Under the pieces are notes generated by a model that was not told the origin of the DNA, searched no databases, and was given only the letters and a program-made list of their open reading frames with translations. A stretch of DNA of 5,478 nucleotides, from NCBI GenBank assembly GCA_021793635.1, contig JAJYSI010000260.1, forward strand, positions 1 to 5,478, written 5' to 3'. Within the stretch, counting starts at the first letter, position 1. The number at the start of each line of letters is the position of its first letter. Shown here piece after piece: positions 1 to 5,449 of the stretch. The translations under genes were made by a program, and so were the position numbers. Source of the stretch: Bacteroidota bacterium (lineage in GTDB: Bacteria > Bacteroidota > Ignavibacteria > Ignavibacteriales > Ignavibacteriaceae).

Positions 1-108
1 GATGCTGCTGTACTGCATCGGCATCAGGTACCCGCCGAAGGGCACCATCCGGGCTCCCAATCGACGGTGGACCTGGTCGAGGGGCACCGTCTGAACGGAG
101 AATTCCAT
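1..108 (-). CDS. gcvT: GcvT-like aminomethyltransferase, N-terminal fragment (36 codons, runs off left edge)
   Basis: Reading the minus strand from an ATG at 108-106 gives 36 uninterrupted codons to the window edge. Residues 17-36 read LGARMVPFGGYLMPMQYSSI, which closely matches the conserved N-terminus of GcvT, the tetrahydrofolate-dependent T-protein of the glycine cleavage system (family pattern: TPL...GARMVPFGGW.MPVQY). This family transfers the aminomethyl carbon from the H-protein lipoyl arm to tetrahydrofolate and releases ammonia. The fragment covers only the start of the folate-binding domain, so no active-site residues can be judged. The stretch is about 63% GC (69 of 110 by hand count), while the bases just beyond it are near 38%. 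It overlaps the trhO reading frame in a different frame, and no spaced ribosome binding site precedes the ATG. The homology is convincing, but I infer that this DNA comes from a different, GC-rich genome through a chimeric join. Transfer is a less likely explanation. Confidence 0.72.
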   Translation of the reverse strand, partial: MEFSVQTVPLDQVHRRLGARMVPFGGYLMPMQYSSI

Positions 109-956
109 CCCTCTTCTGACCAGCAATAATCATTTTCTTTTTTGCATCTGTGGCATGCCACCAATATTTTATCGCACTTTAAATTATGGCAATTGATGTA
201 GTAAGAAGTAGGCTCACCGCAGAAATAACAATTGGAAATATATTTTAATTTTGGGTCGCTGTTAGGGTTAACTACACGCCGTTCGTCGAAAATAAAAATC
301 CCACCTTCCCAATAAGTGTCCGGGAATATTTTTGTATAAGTAACTATCCCGCCATCAAGTTGGTAAACATCTTTGAATCCTTTTTCAACCAAATACGCGG
401 AAGCCTTTTCACATCTGATTCCTCCGGTACAATAAGTAACAACGGTTTTATCTTTGAAATCATTTAGCATCTCTGCAGCTTGCGCCCACTCTCTGAAATT
501 TTTCATAGGTGGCGTAATGGCGTTTTTGAATTTTCCAATTTTACTCTCGTACCAGTTCCTGGCATCGACAATAATAAACTCTTTTCCTTCTTCATAAAAT
601 CTTAAAAGACCTTCAGGGGTCAATCTTTTGCCGCCGTTCCGAAGTGATCTAATATCCAAATTCGAATGAACAATTTCCTTTTTCACCCTGACATGAATTT
701 CCTTAAAAGCGTGTTCATCTTCATCATCTTCTTTGAAAATAATGTCATTGAACTCAGGATAGCTTCGCAATAATAATTTGTATCTACTAATATTTTCTAT
801 GTTGCCTGAAACAGTTCCGTTTATTCCTTCCGTAGCAATGAATATTCTTCCTTTGATGTCATTATTATTGCACCACGAAAGATGATCGTGCATAAACCTT
901 TCGGGTTCATTAAAATGAACATACTTATAGAATAATAAAACTTTAAATTTTTTCAT
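24..956 (-). CDS. trhO: tRNA uridine(34) hydroxylase / rhodanese-family TrhO (YceA), C-terminus replaced at a junction
   Basis: The family performs prephenate-independent, oxygen-dependent hydroxylation of uridine 34 in tRNA (ho5U), a precursor of wobble modifications; it acts in the cytoplasm. The 310-aa ORF has the N-terminal domain with RIFIATEGINGTVSG (residues 37-51) and a rhodanese domain at about 112-212. That domain carries the active-site loop CTGGIRCE, with candidate catalytic C176 and a second Cys at C182. The C-terminal Cys-rich region has C243, C246, C256, C261, C268, C271 and C278, typical of TrhO. The ATG at 956 starts a standard MKKFKVLLFYKYV-type N-terminus. No clear Shine-Dalgarno is visible. 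After about residue 282 the sequence (GWNSPFRRCPST...) does not resemble the family. It is translated out of frame from gcvT-like DNA, so the true gene probably occupied about 111-956 plus a lost C-terminal tail. The gene is divergent from the VIT transporter and shows no obvious link to metal handling. Confidence 0.9.
   Translation of the reverse strand: MKKFKVLLFYKYVHFNEPERFMHDHLSWCNNNDIKGRIFIATEGINGTVSGNIENISRYKLLLRSYPEFNDIIFKEDDEDEHAFKEIHVRVKKEIVHSNLDIRSLRNGGKRLTPEGLLRFYEEGKEFIIVDARNWYESKIGKFKNAITPPMKNFREWAQAAEMLNDFKDKTVVTYCTGGIRCEKASAYLVEKGFKDVYQLDGGIVTYTKIFPDTYWEGGIFIFDERRVVNPNSDPKLKYISNCYFCGEPTSYYINCHNLKCDKILVACHRCKKENDYCWSEEGWNSPFRRCPSTRSTVDWEPGWCPSAGT
106..118. other. Probable chimeric junction between GC-rich gcvT DNA and AT-rich trhO DNA
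   Basis: Three signals change at the same place: base composition, reading frame and protein family. To the right, trhO homology continues up to about residue 282 (...NDYCWSEE), after which the usual family Cys-containing ending is missing. To the left, a GcvT N-terminus begins exactly at 108. The minus strand reads gaagaggg at the join, a purine-rich stretch that could have served as microhomology in a false assembly or amplification chimera. A genuine rearrangement cannot be excluded from sequence alone. Confidence 0.6.
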
Positions 957-984
957 TTGATTTGTGGCGATTAAAAAACGGTAG

Positions 985-992
985 CAAATCTA
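985..992 (-). promoter_or_regulatory. Possible -7 box (TAnnTTTG type) for trhO
   Basis: The minus strand reads TAGATTTG, matching the Bacteroidota -7 consensus TAnnTTTG, 29 nt from the trhO ATG. It would give a leader of roughly 20 nt. No convincing TTTG -33 element lies at the expected distance, and such octamers are common in AT-rich DNA. This is only a candidate. Confidence 0.2.
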
Positions 993-1054
993 ATACATTT
1001 GTGCATCTATATAAAGGACACGTCTAATAACCCAAATGTTAAACTAAGTGGAAT

Positions 1055-1069
1055 AAAGAATTATTCTTT
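1055..1069. repeat. Short palindrome AAAGAAT-T-ATTCTTT in the trhO/VIT divergent spacer
   Basis: Perfect 7-bp arms flank one central base. The palindrome sits 99 nt upstream of trhO and 166 nt upstream of the VIT gene. Neither gene ends here, so it is not a terminator for either. It may be an operator for one of the divergent promoters, or chance in AT-rich DNA. The remainder of 957-1234 holds no RNA gene or ORF that I can support. Confidence 0.25.
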
Positions 1070-1198
1070 GTAGAACGCTAAAGTAGTTTTCAATAAAAAT
1101 GAAATATAAATTTATTTGCTTTTATTCTACAGATAATATTTTTCTTTAATTTGATATAAAACATTCAATTAATTATTATTTAATCCAAAGTTAATTAG

Positions 1199-1216
1199 TT
1201 TAATTACGTTATTAAA
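1199..1216. promoter_or_regulatory. Near-palindrome just upstream of the VIT gene, possible operator
   Basis: The 18-bp sequence TTTAATTACGTTATTAAA has 8 of 9 base pairs symmetric; the one mismatch is at 1205/1210. It ends 9 nt before the AAGGAA ribosome binding site of the VIT gene. It shares TTTAA/TTAAA half-sites with the palindrome upstream of the mntR-like gene, but with 8 instead of 6 bases between them, so it may not bind the same regulator. It also overlaps the hyphenated repeat TAATTA-gtt-TAATTA (1192-1206). The position suits transcriptional or translational control, but AT-rich DNA makes chance dyads common. Confidence 0.3.
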
Positions 1217-1234
1217 TGTTAAGAAAGGAATTTT

Positions 1235-1927
1235 ATGCCAAGTACTCCACATACAGAAAAACATTTTACCTCTTCGGAAACAGTCAGAGACGTTGTAATA
1301 GGAATGTCAGACGGATTAACTGTACCATTTGCATTAGCCGCAGGATTGACGGGCGCAGTAGCCGCTACGAATATTGTTGTTACTGCCGGATTTGCAGAAA
1401 TAGCAGCGGGTTCTATTGCCATGGGACTCGGCGGATATCTTGCAGCTAAGACAGACCTTCAACATTATAACTCCGAGCGTCAAAGAGAAATTGATGAAAC
1501 AATAAAATTACCTCATGTCGAAATAGAAGAGGTGGAGGAGATATTTCAAGATTACGGCTTAAGTGATGAACAAATTAAGCCAATATCTGCAGCGCTTTCT
1601 AAAAATCAAGATAAGTGGGTTGATTTTATGATGAGATTTGAACTTGGTCTCGAAGCCCCCGATCCTAAGCGCGCACTTAAAAGCGCTTCCACGATTGCTT
1701 TTTCCTATATATTTGGTGGATTAATTCCTCTTGCGCCTTATATTTTTTTAAAAGATATAATGATTTCTCTTTACGTTTCTGTAGTGGTTACTTTAGCTGC
1801 ATTGTTTATCTTCGGATTCGTTAAAGGAAAATTTACGGGCATTAATCCTTGGCGAGGAGGTCTTCAAACTATATTTATCGGGGGTTTAGCGGCAGCGGCG
1901 GCATTTATAATAGCCCGGCTCATTTGA
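1235..1927 (+). CDS. VIT1/CCC1-family Fe(II)/Mn(II) transporter
   Basis: This integral-membrane family moves ferrous iron or manganese out of the cytoplasm, in characterised members by proton antiport. The 230-aa protein has two N-terminal helices (about 18-41 and 45-71), a charged cytoplasmic metal-binding region (about 73-140) and three further helices (about 150-172, 174-196, 208-229), the usual five-span plan. The signature DVVIGMSDGLTVPFALAAGL lies at 19-38. By spacing from the Eucalyptus VIT1 structure as I recall it, all key ligands are present: D19, D26, E55 and M63 in the pore, and E85, E88, E96, E99, M132, M133 and E136 in the metal-binding domain. The ATG at 1235 is preceded by AAGGAA (1225-1230) at 4-nt spacing, which supports this start. 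The gene converges on the mntR-mntH-usp operon, pairing a likely exporter or detoxifier with an importer. Metal specificity (Fe versus Mn) cannot be read from sequence. Confidence 0.93.
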   Translation: MPSTPHTEKHFTSSETVRDVVIGMSDGLTVPFALAAGLTGAVAATNIVVTAGFAEIAAGSIAMGLGGYLAAKTDLQHYNSERQREIDETIKLPHVEIEEVEEIFQDYGLSDEQIKPISAALSKNQDKWVDFMMRFELGLEAPDPKRALKSASTIAFSYIFGGLIPLAPYIFLKDIMISLYVSVVVTLAALFIFGFVKGKFTGINPWRGGLQTIFIGGLAAAAAFIIARLI

Positions 1928-2072
1928 TAAAAAACGAAGTAATTTTTAGACGGACCATTTTTTTACATGTGATGCGGTATAAGCCCTATGTTTACATCCT
2001 TTGTAATTCATGTAGCGAATTTTCCTAGATACCGGTCTCTCAAACCAAGTTTTCATTCATAAATATTTATTT
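1928..2072. other. Convergent intergenic spacer, no clear terminator
   Basis: This 145-nt AT-rich gap separates the VIT stop from the usp stop. It contains T-runs (1966-1973), a perfect 12-bp A/T palindrome (2059-2070) and a weak dyad TACAT...ATGTA (about 1993-2015). None forms a GC-rich hairpin followed by a U-tract, so I assign no intrinsic terminator to either gene. Confidence 0.4.
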
Positions 2073-2984
2073 CTAAACCGGGACAAGTAAGAGAGGGATC
2101 TTGCTTATCTTGCTAATTTTAGGAGTAATGCTTCCTTCCCAAAATGCTTCTGCTCCTTTTGTACCGTGGGTTGCAAGAATAATTAAATCCGAATTATTCT
2201 CTTCTGCTGTTTCTAAAATAGCTATTGCAGGGTCATTTCTTTTAGCGCTTGTAGATATTATTAAATTGAATTCTTTAAACTTTTCTTTCAGGCTCACCAG
2301 GTATTCTTCTGCATCGGTTACAAGCATATCCATCATTTTGGAAGTTGTGGCAGGAAGAAAGCGGTTTGCGGGAGATACTTCTCCCGACATTGTCCCAAAA
2401 TTAGGGATTGCCATAACGAGATGAATCTTTGCTTCGCATAATTTTGCTAATCCGGAAGCATAGCTCAAAGCATGTTCATGATCTGGATTCCCATCCAATG
2501 GAATAAGAAAATTTTTGAAATGATATTCGCCGCTCAAATTTTTTGCTGATGGATTAATTAATAAAACCGGTGTTTTACCTCTTGAAATTACTTGTTGCGC
2601 TACCGAACCAAATATCATTCCGTGCAATCGTACATTACCATGAGCACACAAAATAACAATATCCTGATTCAATTCTTTTATATGATCGGCTATACTTTTG
2701 GGAACATCGCTTACTTTTTCTTCGTGGACATGAATTTCAACTTTTATTCCTTTGAATATATCAAGTCCTGCAATTGATTCTAAATATCCTTCTGCCTGTT
2801 TTGACAGCTTAAGATGTCTCTGTCCATGTACTTTTTCGGGCGCATCTTTTTCTATGATGTGTATTAAGGTAACAGAAGTATGTAATTTTTGGGCAAGAAA
2901 AGCCACAGCTGGTAAAACAGATTCTGCTAACGGTGAACCGTCAAGCGGAACTAATAAGCGCTTTAGTAGAAATTTATCCAACAA
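2073..2984 (-). CDS. Tandem-domain universal stress protein (UspA family)
   Basis: The 303-aa protein is two UspA folds in series with no membrane segment, so it is probably cytoplasmic. Domain 1 spans about 8-145 (KRLLVPLDGS, D15) and domain 2 about 157-303 (KNFLIPLDGN, D164). The nucleotide motif Gx2Gx9G(S/T) is nearly kept in both. Domain 1 has C113-x2-G116-x9-G126-S127; domain 2 has A271-x2-G274-x9-G284-S285. The first Gly is replaced each time, so ATP binding is plausible but not assured. No ATG is available at the N-terminus. The frame is closed by a stop at 3002-3000, and the only starts before domain 1 are TTG at 2984 or the adjacent TTG at 2981. CCAGG lies 6 nt upstream of the first. 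The first TTG overlaps the end of mntH by 11 nt, which implies translational coupling. Its position as last gene of a metal-uptake operon suggests a role tied to the Nramp transporter. The exact function is unknown. Confidence 0.9.
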   Translation of the reverse strand: MLDKFLLKRLLVPLDGSPLAESVLPAVAFLAQKLHTSVTLIHIIEKDAPEKVHGQRHLKLSKQAEGYLESIAGLDIFKGIKVEIHVHEEKVSDVPKSIADHIKELNQDIVILCAHGNVRLHGMIFGSVAQQVISRGKTPVLLINPSAKNLSGEYHFKNFLIPLDGNPDHEHALSYASGLAKLCEAKIHLVMAIPNFGTMSGEVSPANRFLPATTSKMMDMLVTDAEEYLVSLKEKFKEFNLIISTSAKRNDPAIAILETAEENNSDLIILATHGTKGAEAFWEGSITPKISKISKIPLLLVPV

Positions 2985-4278
2985 ATAATACCTGGTAGAT
3001 TAAGTAAATATTTAAGAATATAATTAAAACGGCAATAACAGACACAATAAAAGTAGTGATTTTTTTGTTAACAAGAATCCCCATTAATTTTTTTTCCCTT
3101 GTAAAAATTATTAAAGGAATAATTGCGAACGGAAGACCAAAGCTTAAAACAACCTGGCTAATAACGAGTGTTCTTGTAGGATCAAAGCTAAGAGCTATTA
3201 CGGTGATAGAAGGTATTATGGTAATTAGACGTCTTAGCCAAACCGGAATATGTCTATGAAGAAATCCTTGCATCATTACTTGTCCTGCGCTTGTTCCGAC
3301 TGTAGAGGAGGATAATCCGGAAGCAAGAAGAGAAATTGCAAATATCCAACTTGCAGCTTTTCCCAGCAATGGTTGCAAAGTTATGTGGGCCTCTTCTATT
3401 GTAGCAATATGAGTAAACCCGCGTTGATAAAATGTTGATGCTGCCATAATTAACATTGCCATATTAACCAGACTCGCAATTCCCATCGCAATTGTTACGT
3501 CAAGAATTTCATAATGGAAAAGTTTGAGAAGTTTTTTTGGATTCTTTACAGTGATTCTTTGTTGCATTAATGCAGAGTGAAGGAAAATTGCATGGGGCAT
3601 AACAGTGGCGCCTAAAATACCTGCTGCAAGAATTATACTTTCGGTTCCCGAAAACTGTGGAACAAACGAGTGATATAAGAGAGATTTAAATTCAGGTTTA
3701 TCAAGTATTGTTTCAATAAGATAGCTGCTTGCAATTACTGTTAGCATAATTGTAATTGCAATTTCAAGAGGGCGAAATCCATACCGTTCCAAGCCAAGAA
3801 TTAAAAATGTGCAAATTGCCGTCAGTATTCCACCGATAATTAATGGAAAACCGAATAATAAATTAAATCCAATTGCTGCGCCCAAAAATTCTGCAAGGTC
3901 TGTAGCCATCGCAACAATTTCCATCAATACCCACATTCCGTAAACAGTTGGCTTGCTAAAATTATTTCGACAATGTTCTGCAAGATTTTTGCCTGTTGCA
4001 ATTCCAAGTTTTGCTGAAAGTGTTTGCAAAATCATTGCCATAAGATTACTGACCAATATTACCCAAAGTAAAGTATAGCCAAAGGCGGAGCCACCTTGAA
4101 TGTTAGTTGCAAAATTACCAGGGTCAACGTAAGCAATGCTTGCAATAAAAGCTGGCCCAAGGAAGGGAATTAATCTTTTAAAAATTCCTTTTGTTGAGTT
4201 TCCCGATAGCGCTTCTTCTGCCGAGCTTCTGGTTCTTCCGTCTGTTTGCAACATTGATGAATTTAATAAATTCTTCAT
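2974..4278 (-). CDS. mntH: Nramp-family divalent metal (Mn/Fe) importer MntH
   Basis: Members import Mn(II) and Fe(II) across the inner membrane with proton coupling. The 434-aa length and roughly 11 predicted helices fit bacterial MntH. The helix 1 motif DPGN (D52, N55, within 51-58) and the helix 6 motif A224-x2-M227-P-H229 provide the expected metal ligands. D127 and E130 in helix 3 match the proton-path acidic pair, and Q375 in SQVVLSF corresponds to the helix 10 Gln of the Deinococcus protein by spacing, as I recall its numbering. Everything needed for transport therefore looks intact. A hydrophilic N-terminal tail of about 33 residues precedes helix 1. The start at 4278 lies 10 nt after the regulator stop, with no good Shine-Dalgarno. 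An in-frame ATG at 4254 (M9) is an alternative start. The last codons overlap usp by 11 nt. The gene is second in a minus-strand operon behind a DtxR-family regulator, which supports metal-responsive expression. Confidence 0.95.
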   Translation of the reverse strand: MKNLLNSSMLQTDGRTRSSAEEALSGNSTKGIFKRLIPFLGPAFIASIAYVDPGNFATNIQGGSAFGYTLLWVILVSNLMAMILQTLSAKLGIATGKNLAEHCRNNFSKPTVYGMWVLMEIVAMATDLAEFLGAAIGFNLLFGFPLIIGGILTAICTFLILGLERYGFRPLEIAITIMLTVIASSYLIETILDKPEFKSLLYHSFVPQFSGTESIILAAGILGATVMPHAIFLHSALMQQRITVKNPKKLLKLFHYEILDVTIAMGIASLVNMAMLIMAASTFYQRGFTHIATIEEAHITLQPLLGKAASWIFAISLLASGLSSSTVGTSAGQVMMQGFLHRHIPVWLRRLITIIPSITVIALSFDPTRTLVISQVVLSFGLPFAIIPLIIFTREKKLMGILVNKKITTFIVSVIAVLIIFLNIYLIYQVLFVG

Positions 4279-4288
4279 CTAAGAAATT

Positions 4289-4948
4289 TTATTTTTTCTT
4301 TTCAACAAAAATATTATCTGCCAGCTTTTCGCTGATGTTCCATGATTTACCTTTAATTATTATCAACATTGATTTATCAAAGCTCCTTTTTTCTTTTAGT
4401 TTTATAGTCTCATTTAATTTGATTCCAAGACCGGAAATGTATATTAGAAATTTTTCGTCAAAATCATTTACCCTTACTACAATTGCAGATTCTCCCGCGT
4501 TCAGCAATGATAATGGGATGTGATTTTTAGTACTTGGCATTTTTCCTTCTTTGGATGGAATCGGATCGCCGTGCGGATCATATTCCGGAAAGCCTATCAT
4601 TTCTTCAAGCTTGTTTATGAGTTCATCAGAGGAAGAATGTTCCAAATGGTTTGCCTCTTCATGAACCTTATCCCAAGGAATACCCACAACCTGATTCAGA
4701 AACATTTCCCAAATTCTATGGCGACGAACCATATTCCGTGCATAGACCTCTCCAGCAGCAGTTAAGCGAATTCCTTTGTAACGCTCATACTCTATATATC
4801 CTTCCCTTGATAATTTTTTTATCATATCGGTTACGGCAGCGTTTGAAATAGAAAGCTTTTCGGCAATCAAGTTAGGTTTGATTTCGTCTTTATCATTTTT
4901 GTGTTTGAAGATTATTCGTAAATAGTCTTCTTTTGATATATTCTTCAT
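4289..4948 (-). CDS. mntR: DtxR/MntR-family metal-dependent transcriptional regulator with FeoA-like domain
   Basis: This family binds operator DNA as a dimer when loaded with Mn(II) or Fe(II) and represses metal uptake. The 219-aa protein has a winged helix-turn-helix at about 5-65, with LIAEKLSISNAAVTDMIKKLSREGYI at 27-52 as the recognition region. A dimerisation/metal domain follows at about 70-135, ending in DPHGDPIP (124-131), and then an SH3/FeoA-like domain at about 143-216. By alignment to DtxR, site 1 ligands H77, E81 and H96 are present, as are site 2 residues E103 and H104. D8 sits where MntR uses Asp. The position equivalent to DtxR C102 or MntR E99 is N100 (codon AAC), which is unusual. 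The gene leads an operon with mntH (10-nt gap) and usp. A palindrome in its promoter suggests autoregulation. Whether it senses Mn or Fe is not certain; the D8 and mntH context lean toward Mn. Confidence 0.92.
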   Translation of the reverse strand: MKNISKEDYLRIIFKHKNDKDEIKPNLIAEKLSISNAAVTDMIKKLSREGYIEYERYKGIRLTAAGEVYARNMVRRHRIWEMFLNQVVGIPWDKVHEEANHLEHSSSDELINKLEEMIGFPEYDPHGDPIPSKEGKMPSTKNHIPLSLLNAGESAIVVRVNDFDEKFLIYISGLGIKLNETIKLKEKRSFDKSMLIIIKGKSWNISEKLADNIFVEKKK

Positions 4949-4965
4949 ATTTAAGTATGTTTTTT

Positions 4966-4999
4966 ATTATAATTTAAGCATACTTAAATTAATAGTCAA
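4966..4999 (-). promoter_or_regulatory. Candidate promoter of the mntR-mntH-usp operon
   Basis: On the minus strand TTGACT (4999-4994) and TATAAT (4971-4966) resemble sigma-70 -35 and -10 boxes, but they are 22 nt apart, longer than the usual 16-18. TTAAAT/TAAATT about 16-17 nt from TTGACT could be the -10 instead, preceded by TG. With TATAAT the transcript would start about 4958-4960, leaving a leader of only about 10-12 nt without a Shine-Dalgarno. The operator palindrome fills the spacer, so bound repressor would block polymerase. Confidence 0.45.
4971..4990. promoter_or_regulatory. Likely MntR/DtxR-type operator (20-bp near-palindrome)
   Basis: AATTTAAG-CATA-CTTAAATT is symmetric at 9 of 10 base pairs. 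It is centred 33 nt upstream of the regulator start and lies between the -35-like and -10-like elements. An extra half-site, ATTTAAGTATG (4949-4959), lies next to the start codon and is the exact inverse of CATACTTAAAT at 4979-4989, an 11-bp perfect inverted repeat with a 19-nt spacer. The size and TTTAAGnATnCTTAAA-type symmetry resemble operators of DtxR-family repressors. The identity of the bound protein is inferred from its position. Confidence 0.65.
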
Positions 5000-5009
5000 T
5001 AACTACTTA

Positions 5010-5059
5010 ATATTTGATGGAAAGCGAATTACTTGAATCAAATATCAAAGGGTATTTGA
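5010..5059. repeat. Three interlocking TATTTGA repeats forming alternative hairpins
   Basis: ATATTTGAT (5010-5018) is perfectly complementary to ATCAAATAT (5037-5045). The latter also pairs, through TCAAATA (5038-5044), with TATTTGA (5053-5059). The middle copy can therefore form one of two mutually exclusive hairpins, or the three copies may be protein-binding half-sites. They lie between the operon promoter and the 35-aa ORF. Function is unknown, and the AT content raises the chance expectation. Confidence 0.4.
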
Positions 5060-5124
5060 GGTGTGAGAATTAAATCACATTCAGCTAATGAGTAAGTTCA
5101 TATTATTCATAGGTAAATAATGGA

Positions 5125-5154
5125 TTTGTTTGGTTTTCAAATTTTCTAATTTTG
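5125..5154 (+). promoter_or_regulatory. Candidate Bacteroidota-type promoter for the 35-aa ORF
   Basis: TTTG (5125-5128) and TAATTTTG (5147-5154) are 18 nt apart, close to the Bacteroidota pattern TTTG-N19-21-TAnnTTTG. They lie just upstream of the ribosome binding site at 5164-5168. The predicted transcript start would be about 5160. It is a low-complexity region, so the match could be chance. Confidence 0.3.
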
Positions 5155-5175
5155 TTTTTTAATAAGGATTTAACA

Positions 5176-5283
5176 ATGGAATTGCCGGTTATTCTAATTT
5201 TAGTCGGTGTTTTTACAGTCGTAATGTTGATTCAGGTTTTAACTTTTAAGAAATATTTAAGAGATATTCGTTCCCGGAAGTAG
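5176..5283 (+). CDS. Small single-span membrane protein, 35 aa, unknown function
   Basis: The ORF reads MELPVILILVGVFTVVMLIQ followed by VLTFKKYLRDIRSRK and a TAG stop. Residues 3-23 form one hydrophobic helix. The C-terminal 12 residues contain seven basic and one acidic residue, which by the positive-inside rule places the C-terminus in the cytoplasm. AAGGA (5164-5168) sits 7 nt before the ATG, the best Shine-Dalgarno spacing in the window, and this is the main evidence that it is a real gene. It is divergent from the mntR-mntH-usp operon, 227 nt away, and close to its operator. I do not recognise a family; comparison by eye with KdpF, CcoS and CcmD gave no convincing match. A regulatory subunit of a nearby transporter or a membrane stress peptide is possible, but this is speculation. 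Confidence 0.6.
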   Translation: MELPVILILVGVFTVVMLIQVLTFKKYLRDIRSRK

Positions 5284-5449
5284 CGACTATTATTACTTTC
5301 CAGTATTTACAGTGAACTTTCTTTCCTCAAAGATATTGTGTTATTTAAAAGACTTTCAGCAACCTTTTAAGATGGGATTGGTTTTTGTATTTTAAAAATG
5401 TCAATTAAAAAGTTTCTATCATTTAATCTCCAAATATTTATAAAATAAT

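Noticed and set aside
957..1234. Manganese (yybP-ykoY) riboswitch upstream of the VIT gene
   Set aside because: I looked for its conserved GC-containing loops and found none. The spacer is nearly all A/T.
1216..1449. Plus-strand ORF of 77 aa overlapping the VIT gene start
   Set aside because: It is an out-of-frame shadow rich in Arg and Cys. The overlapping VIT frame has family motifs and the well-placed ribosome binding site.
1928..2072. Bidirectional intrinsic terminator between VIT and usp
   Set aside because: There are A/T palindromes and T-runs, but no GC-rich stem followed by a T-tract.
2101..2424. Plus-strand ORF of 107 aa
   Set aside because: It is antisense to the second Usp domain, whose motifs are clearly coding on the minus strand.
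4191..4523. Plus-strand ORF of 110 aa
   Set aside because: It lies antisense across the mntR/mntH boundary, and its hydrophobic, Phe/Ser-rich composition is that of a reversed coding strand. It has no start signal.
5062..5079. CRP/FNR-like site TGTGA...TCACA
   Set aside because: The half-sites are separated by 8 bases, while CRP sites need 6. It is kept only as part of the repeat observation.
5088..5120. Ten-residue ORF (MSKFILFIGK) as a possible leader peptide
   Set aside because: It has no ribosome binding site, no attenuator downstream and no informative residues. An ORF this short is expected by chance.
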